Notes under the pieces: generated by a model
Databases searched by the model: none
What the model saw: only the letters and a program-made list of their open reading frames with translations
What the model was told of the DNA's origin: nothing
Origin: Rhabditoides inermis
Lineage: Eukaryota > Nematoda > Chromadorea > Rhabditida > Rhabditidae
Assembly (NCBI GenBank): GCA_963966185.1
Contig: CAWZYM010000103.1
Coordinates: forward strand, 284,501 to 348,500
Reading direction: 5' to 3'
DNA length: 64,000 bases
In this document: piece by piece, positions 60,188 through 64,000 of the stretch
Numbering within the stretch: the stretch's first letter is position 1
How the letters are laid out: every line of letters starts with the position of its first letter
Translations under genes and position numbers: made by a program

Positions 60188-60394
60188 TTCTTTTGCTGAA
60201 ATTAATTCTTATTCATTTGCAAACTCTGAGTGATTGTTGAACGTGTTTGCAAGAAATGTATGAAAAACTAGTTTTTTAAGCTAATTTCGTCGCGGCTGTC
60301 GGCGATAGCCGGCAGCGGTCGGCGGTAACTTGGAATCAAGGGGAGCGGGAGAGGGTGTAAGACGACTCGGGGGTTGATAGGGAGCTCTACCCCC

Positions 60395-60440
60395 TCTTCG
60401 CCAAGCGAGTGAGTGCCGGGGATTCGGTTGACCTAGAATC
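60395..60440 (+). pseudogene. Fragment of gene D exon 4
   Basis: CTACCCCCTCTTCGCCAAGC followed by GAGTGAGTGCC copies the end of gene D exon 4 and its donor (28491-28525). Confidence 0.5.
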
Positions 60441-60464
60441 GGTTGAACGAGCAAGAGATTCTTA

Positions 60465-60635
60465 CTTTGACAGCTAGCATATACTTGAGTGCGGTAGATT
60501 CGTGCAATGCTTGACTTGTAATGCATTGCTCGGCAAAATTGACGTATGTGAAGTTGACGGGAGACTGGCAGGCGCGGAAGAACGAGTACTCACCATCATC
60601 GAACGGAAACGCTGACAAGTTGAGAGCGGACATCT
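60465..60635 (-). pseudogene. Gene B first exon, diverged third copy
   Basis: Minus-strand MSALNLSAFPFDDGEYSFFR to ALKYMLAVK is about 80% identical to the exon at 9829-9996. The flank to 61230 also matches 10020-10520 at lower identity, so this is an older copy of the same block. No other gene B exons follow. Confidence 0.6.
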
Positions 60636-61384
60636 GAAACTTGGTCTGCTTGTGCAATCTATTCATACTTTTTATACTCGACAGTTCATACTCGGAAAGT
60701 GACAAGTGAAACACCACGGAGTTCTTTTGTTATCAGAAACAAAATGAAATGTACTATATCAAATGAAGTGGTAAAAACGACCGGTGTTTTGAGCAGAGTT
60801 TTTCTTCTTTTTTTGATATGCGAAAAATTCTGGAAGAACTATTTTTGTGATCTGGCTAAGCAATAATTCAACGAATCAATTCAATTTGAAGAAAAAAATA
60901 TATTCTTGTTCCACAATTACAAAAACTCGAGTAGACCGAGATGAGTTTCTGTGCAGAAAAAAACAATTTCTCATACATATCGTTATCAATAACAAAGAAA
61001 TAAAGCTAAAAAACTGAAAAACCCATTTGCACAGATGTACGAAACTCGCCGATTCGCACAAATTATAAACTGTCTTGAAAGATCGAACAATTTCAAAGGC
61101 ACGCAATAGATTTATCTCACGATTTTGGTACTATCATAAAATATCTCATATCTCACGAGATTACTACAATTTCGGCGCTTGCATGGGCACACGTTTGGAA
61201 ATGACGCATAGAGCTGGATATAGAATGACGTACAGAGAGAGTGATCCCTCGTGAACTCATTTGGTTGGTGAATAGCGGCGGCTTACTTATCTATTCTCAT
61301 GCCTTCGCCATCCGAAATGATGTCAGAACAACTGGAGTCTTAATGATCCCCGATTTTCCTGTGGTCTTGTCCTCTGTATGCGAG

Positions 61385-61385
61385 G

Positions 61386-61428
<43 letters not shown>

Positions 61429-61512
61429 ACCCCTCTCTCCCTTTTCCCGTCTTTCTCTCACTCCCTTCCTCCCTCCCTCCCTCCCTCTCTCTCCCTCCCT
61501 CACTCTCCCTCT

Positions 61513-61564
<52 letters not shown>

Positions 61565-61565
61565 A
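61385..61565. repeat. (CT)n-rich tract
   Basis: Two pure CT runs joined by CCCT-rich sequence. Ends at an AG-like acceptor context before short unplaced frames. Confidence 0.85.
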
Positions 61566-61839
61566 ACATGATTCTTTGCAGTGACAAGAAGCTGTTCACT
61601 CCTTTGACGTTTCGATAGCCGCCCGCAGCAATCCAAATTACGCCAACGCCTACAACCGCTCGTATTGCATTTTTACAGATTTATTCTCGACATCTACACA
61701 ACCTATGTTCTGTTTCTTCTCGAATATGCCATCTTCGTCTTCAATCCTCACGACCAGGCATTCATCAAGCAGTTAGATGGTTAAAAATACGTCACTCGTT
61801 CGGTAAGTGTAATAGCGGCAGTCCTAGAGCTGAGCATCG

Positions 61840-62131
61840 CAATGCGATTCTGGGCCTGCACTCGCTTCAACAACGGCGGCACGTCAAGGAACTCGTGATG
61901 CTTCACACAATCTTGGCCGGATTTGCCGCCATCGACCGGGAAGAGTTGTTTGAACGCCCTTTCCGGGTAGTAGGGCCAGCGGGGTGGTTCATGAAATACG
62001 AGTTGTCCTACATCGATTCTGCGTCAGCGCCCAGGAACATGTATGCAATGCACGTGCTCAGCTTTCTGACTTGCTCGCATTTAGCTCAGGAGTTTTCGAT
62101 GAAAACATTAAGTACAAAGTGTGTATTGTAG
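61840..62131 (+). mobile_element. LINE ORF2 C-terminal fragment
   Basis: Frame RNAILGLHSLQQRRHVKELV, MLHTILAGFAAIDREELFE resembles the tail of CR1/Jockey-type ORF2 proteins (LGL.SL..RR...L..L.KI..G). Ends at a TAG soon after. Just upstream (61677-61780) is a hydrophobic frame DIYTTYVLFLLEYAIFVFN of unknown origin. Confidence 0.5.
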
Positions 62132-62304
62132 TGTATTGTACTCATAATTGGTGCACTAGCCTTGCCCCGCCCCTTCCCTTGATCACCACTCACAAATTCG
62201 AAATCTCGTTTGCTGATTTTCCTTTTTGTATTGATTTATCAAGCATAGGTATAATTTAACTTTTCGTTATAATACATCCGAAGTAATCTTTTGTTTCCTA
62301 CCTG

Positions 62305-63493
62305 GGTCAGCCATTCTCCGTGCCGTAAGTAAAGTAAGCGCTTCAAAGTTTCGTTGTCCTTATGTCAACATGGAAGCTATCAGCAGTGTTACCTGTGGTA
62401 ACGAGCCTTCTGGATATACACATTGCCCATCTCTGTGCAAGTGACCTGATACGCATGCTAATTGGACTTCTTATCCACTTACCGTACCCCCAGGTACCGT
62501 AGTGACATGGTGAGATGATTGATACGCCTGCAGTACTTTTTCTCAGTACATAATGATTTCGGTCGTATCCTCACCACACAGACAGCAATTCAGCCATCGA
62601 CACTCAATTTTTAGCTGTTGCTTTCCGACCTTTCGTCCATTCGTTTCTTTCTCGTTTGAAAATCCATTCGTTTCTTTCTCGTTTGAAAATCCATTCGTTT
62701 CTTTCTCGTTTGAAAATCCATTCGTTTCTTTCTCGTCTAATGCATATGTATAATCAGTTGTCATCTCCACGCCACCTACCTTTCCGCTTAGTTCGTCTTC
62801 AGAGTTTTATCCAAATAGCATAATGCCTGTCATATTTTACGCAGTACACCCGAATTTTCGTGCTCACATTTTCGCTTCACATATGCCGCGTAGTCAACTA
62901 GTAGCTTTTTGTCTGAGTAACTAATCAGCCCATCATGTTGTTTATGAAATCGTTCATAAATGCTCGATATGCAGATGTGGAGCGCGACACCCCGCCGCAA
63001 GAACATGGACGAGGCGCTGCCGTCTGCAAAGAGACGGCGCGATTCGATTACGCGTCCCCCGTAAGTCTATTCTATGCTATCATTGTGGTCGACTGATACC
63101 TCGTTTTGAACTCAATGTTTCAGGCTGCCCGCAGTCTTCTTCACTCCCTCGCGGACGAGCCTGTGCCCGGACACCAAGGTGAAGGTGAGTGATTGCTTGG
63201 ACGCATTTGTTTATCGATTGATTGCAGGAGGCGGAAGCCGCGCTAAGGAGACACGAGACGCTGCTGAAGGAGGCGCGGCTCAGCTGGAGCACAAGTCGGC
63301 CGTTGCATCACGAGTGAGTGGTCATTGACAACACGGGCAATGAGCATGCTGGGTGAAAGGCGTAGTGACTGATGATCGCCCTTTTCAGCCTACGGTCTCG
63401 CGCTGATCGTGAGGAAGCGCGTCGCGCGTTCATGGGACGAGCAGGCGTGAGCAGGCAAGGGGAGAGGACGAGCAGCTCGTCGCGCGCAGACGC
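62305..63493. repeat. Second copy of the gene D upstream region and gene D 5' half
   Basis: Direct duplicate of 27310-28460. Includes a local expansion of a 27-bp unit (CATTCGTTTCTTTCTCGTTT...) to nearly four copies at 62637-62738, where 27646-27670 has one. Confidence 0.85.
62975..63493 (+). pseudogene. Gene D copy 2, interrupted
   Basis: Exons 62975-63060 (MWSATPRRKNMDEALPSAKR), 63124-63184, 63228-63313 and 63389 onward follow gene D. Homology stops near 63493 inside exon 4, where unrelated sequence and a gag-like frame begin. The last two exons are not seen in the window, so this copy is truncated or split by an insertion. Confidence 0.7.
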
Positions 63494-63547
63494 TATCAAA
63501 TTTCTTGCTGTTATCATTGTTGCTATTGCGTGGTGACTACTGTATGA

Positions 63548-64000
63548 ATACGGACGAGAGTAGTGACAGTGGTGAAGAGAGCAGATTTCATTCGGTGCCG
63601 AGTACGCCTGCTGGTGAGCGGGCTGCCCGTGCCCACAGAAGGGAACAGGAGAGGATCTTGGCGGAGATCGGAAAGGAGAGGATCTTGGCGGAGATCGGAA
63701 AAGAAAGGGAGAGTGAAGGTGACACGACGCTGACGGAAGCGCCGGTGAGCTCGAAGTATTCGCTAAAGTGGAACGTGGTAGCGAAAAAGAGGATGACGCC
63801 TACCCCTAATACCCCGGCGCCTATTGTGGTGAGGGACAACGCAAATACGAACCTCAACCTGGAAGGGTGGCCCAGATATGAGGGAGACAAGCCGTTCAAT
63901 CGGTTTCTGAGGAACTTGGTGGAAAGGGCAAATGCGTGCGGCCTTTCGGAGGCTAGGATGGTCCGTGTTCTGCCGTTGCTGCTGGGCGAAGAGCAGAAAC
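63548..64000 (+). mobile_element. Retrotransposon gag-like ORF, 3' open at window end
   Basis: Frame from MNTDESSDSGEESRF stays open to base 64000 (151 codons). It has a charged N-terminus with a duplicated RILAEIGKE unit (27 bp), a Pro/Thr-rich stretch, and then WPRYEGDKPFNRFLRNLVER...VRVLPLLLGEEQ, the pattern of a Ty3/gypsy or related retrotransposon Gag capsid. No LTR is visible in the 50 bp between the end of gene D homology and the ATG, so either the element is 5' truncated or its leader is short. Confidence 0.6.

Overview
The window looks like nuclear DNA of a metazoan, most likely a nematode. Protein genes are split by many introns of about 40-60 nt that start GTGAGT or GTAAGT and end TTTCAG or TTGCAG. 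Two domain families that are expanded in nematodes (protein tyrosine phosphatases and the CK1/TTBK-like kinases) are present. The rDNA fragments also fit a nematode-like 18S 5' end. No prokaryotic, organellar or viral gene organisation is seen. Clade assignment within nematodes is uncertain. No CRISPR, operon or bacterial signal was found.

Layout. 1-2448: the 3' part of a 17-exon gene that joins a tyrosine phosphatase domain to a TTBK/CK1-like kinase in one reading frame. 2.5-6.4 kb: copies of small gene fragments with (CT)n introns. 6.4-12.4 kb: minus-strand genes (called B, M and N here) plus a truncated tRNA-bearing MITE. 12.7-14.9 kb: more fragment copies and a small membrane protein. 15.56-19.22 kb: a 27-bp minisatellite of about 135 units ending in a reverse-transcriptase fragment. 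20.7-21.7 kb: a foldback transposon. 22.1-24.3 kb: a near-identical copy of 9.8-12.0 kb. 24.4-26.7 kb: an F-box-like gene. 27.9-29.0 kb: a complete basic-protein gene (D). 29.3-35.1 kb: copies of gene E, of the tail of the first gene, and of genes M and B, the last carrying two MITEs that are absent from its first copy. 36.1-43.0 kb: a 62-bp satellite array. 43.2-54.9 kb: two identical 1.68-kb repeats bracketing a Myb/SANT-like gene (whose intron holds a LINE and rDNA fragments), genes I, E and J, and perfect hairpins. 55.0-59.0 kb: a complete SET-domain methyltransferase gene with an intronic minisatellite. 59.0-64.0 kb: tRNA-like sequences, LINE and gag fragments, and a second, interrupted copy of gene D.

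The main theme is recent segmental duplication in direct and inverted orientation, followed by separate decay and by insertion of TA-target elements. Because copies can be compared, several insertions have visible empty sites. The genes do not form an obvious pathway. The best-supported complete or nearly complete genes are the phosphatase-kinase fusion, gene D, the SET gene and the F-box-like gene. All exon structures were worked out by eye from splice consensus and reading-frame continuity, with no transcript evidence.
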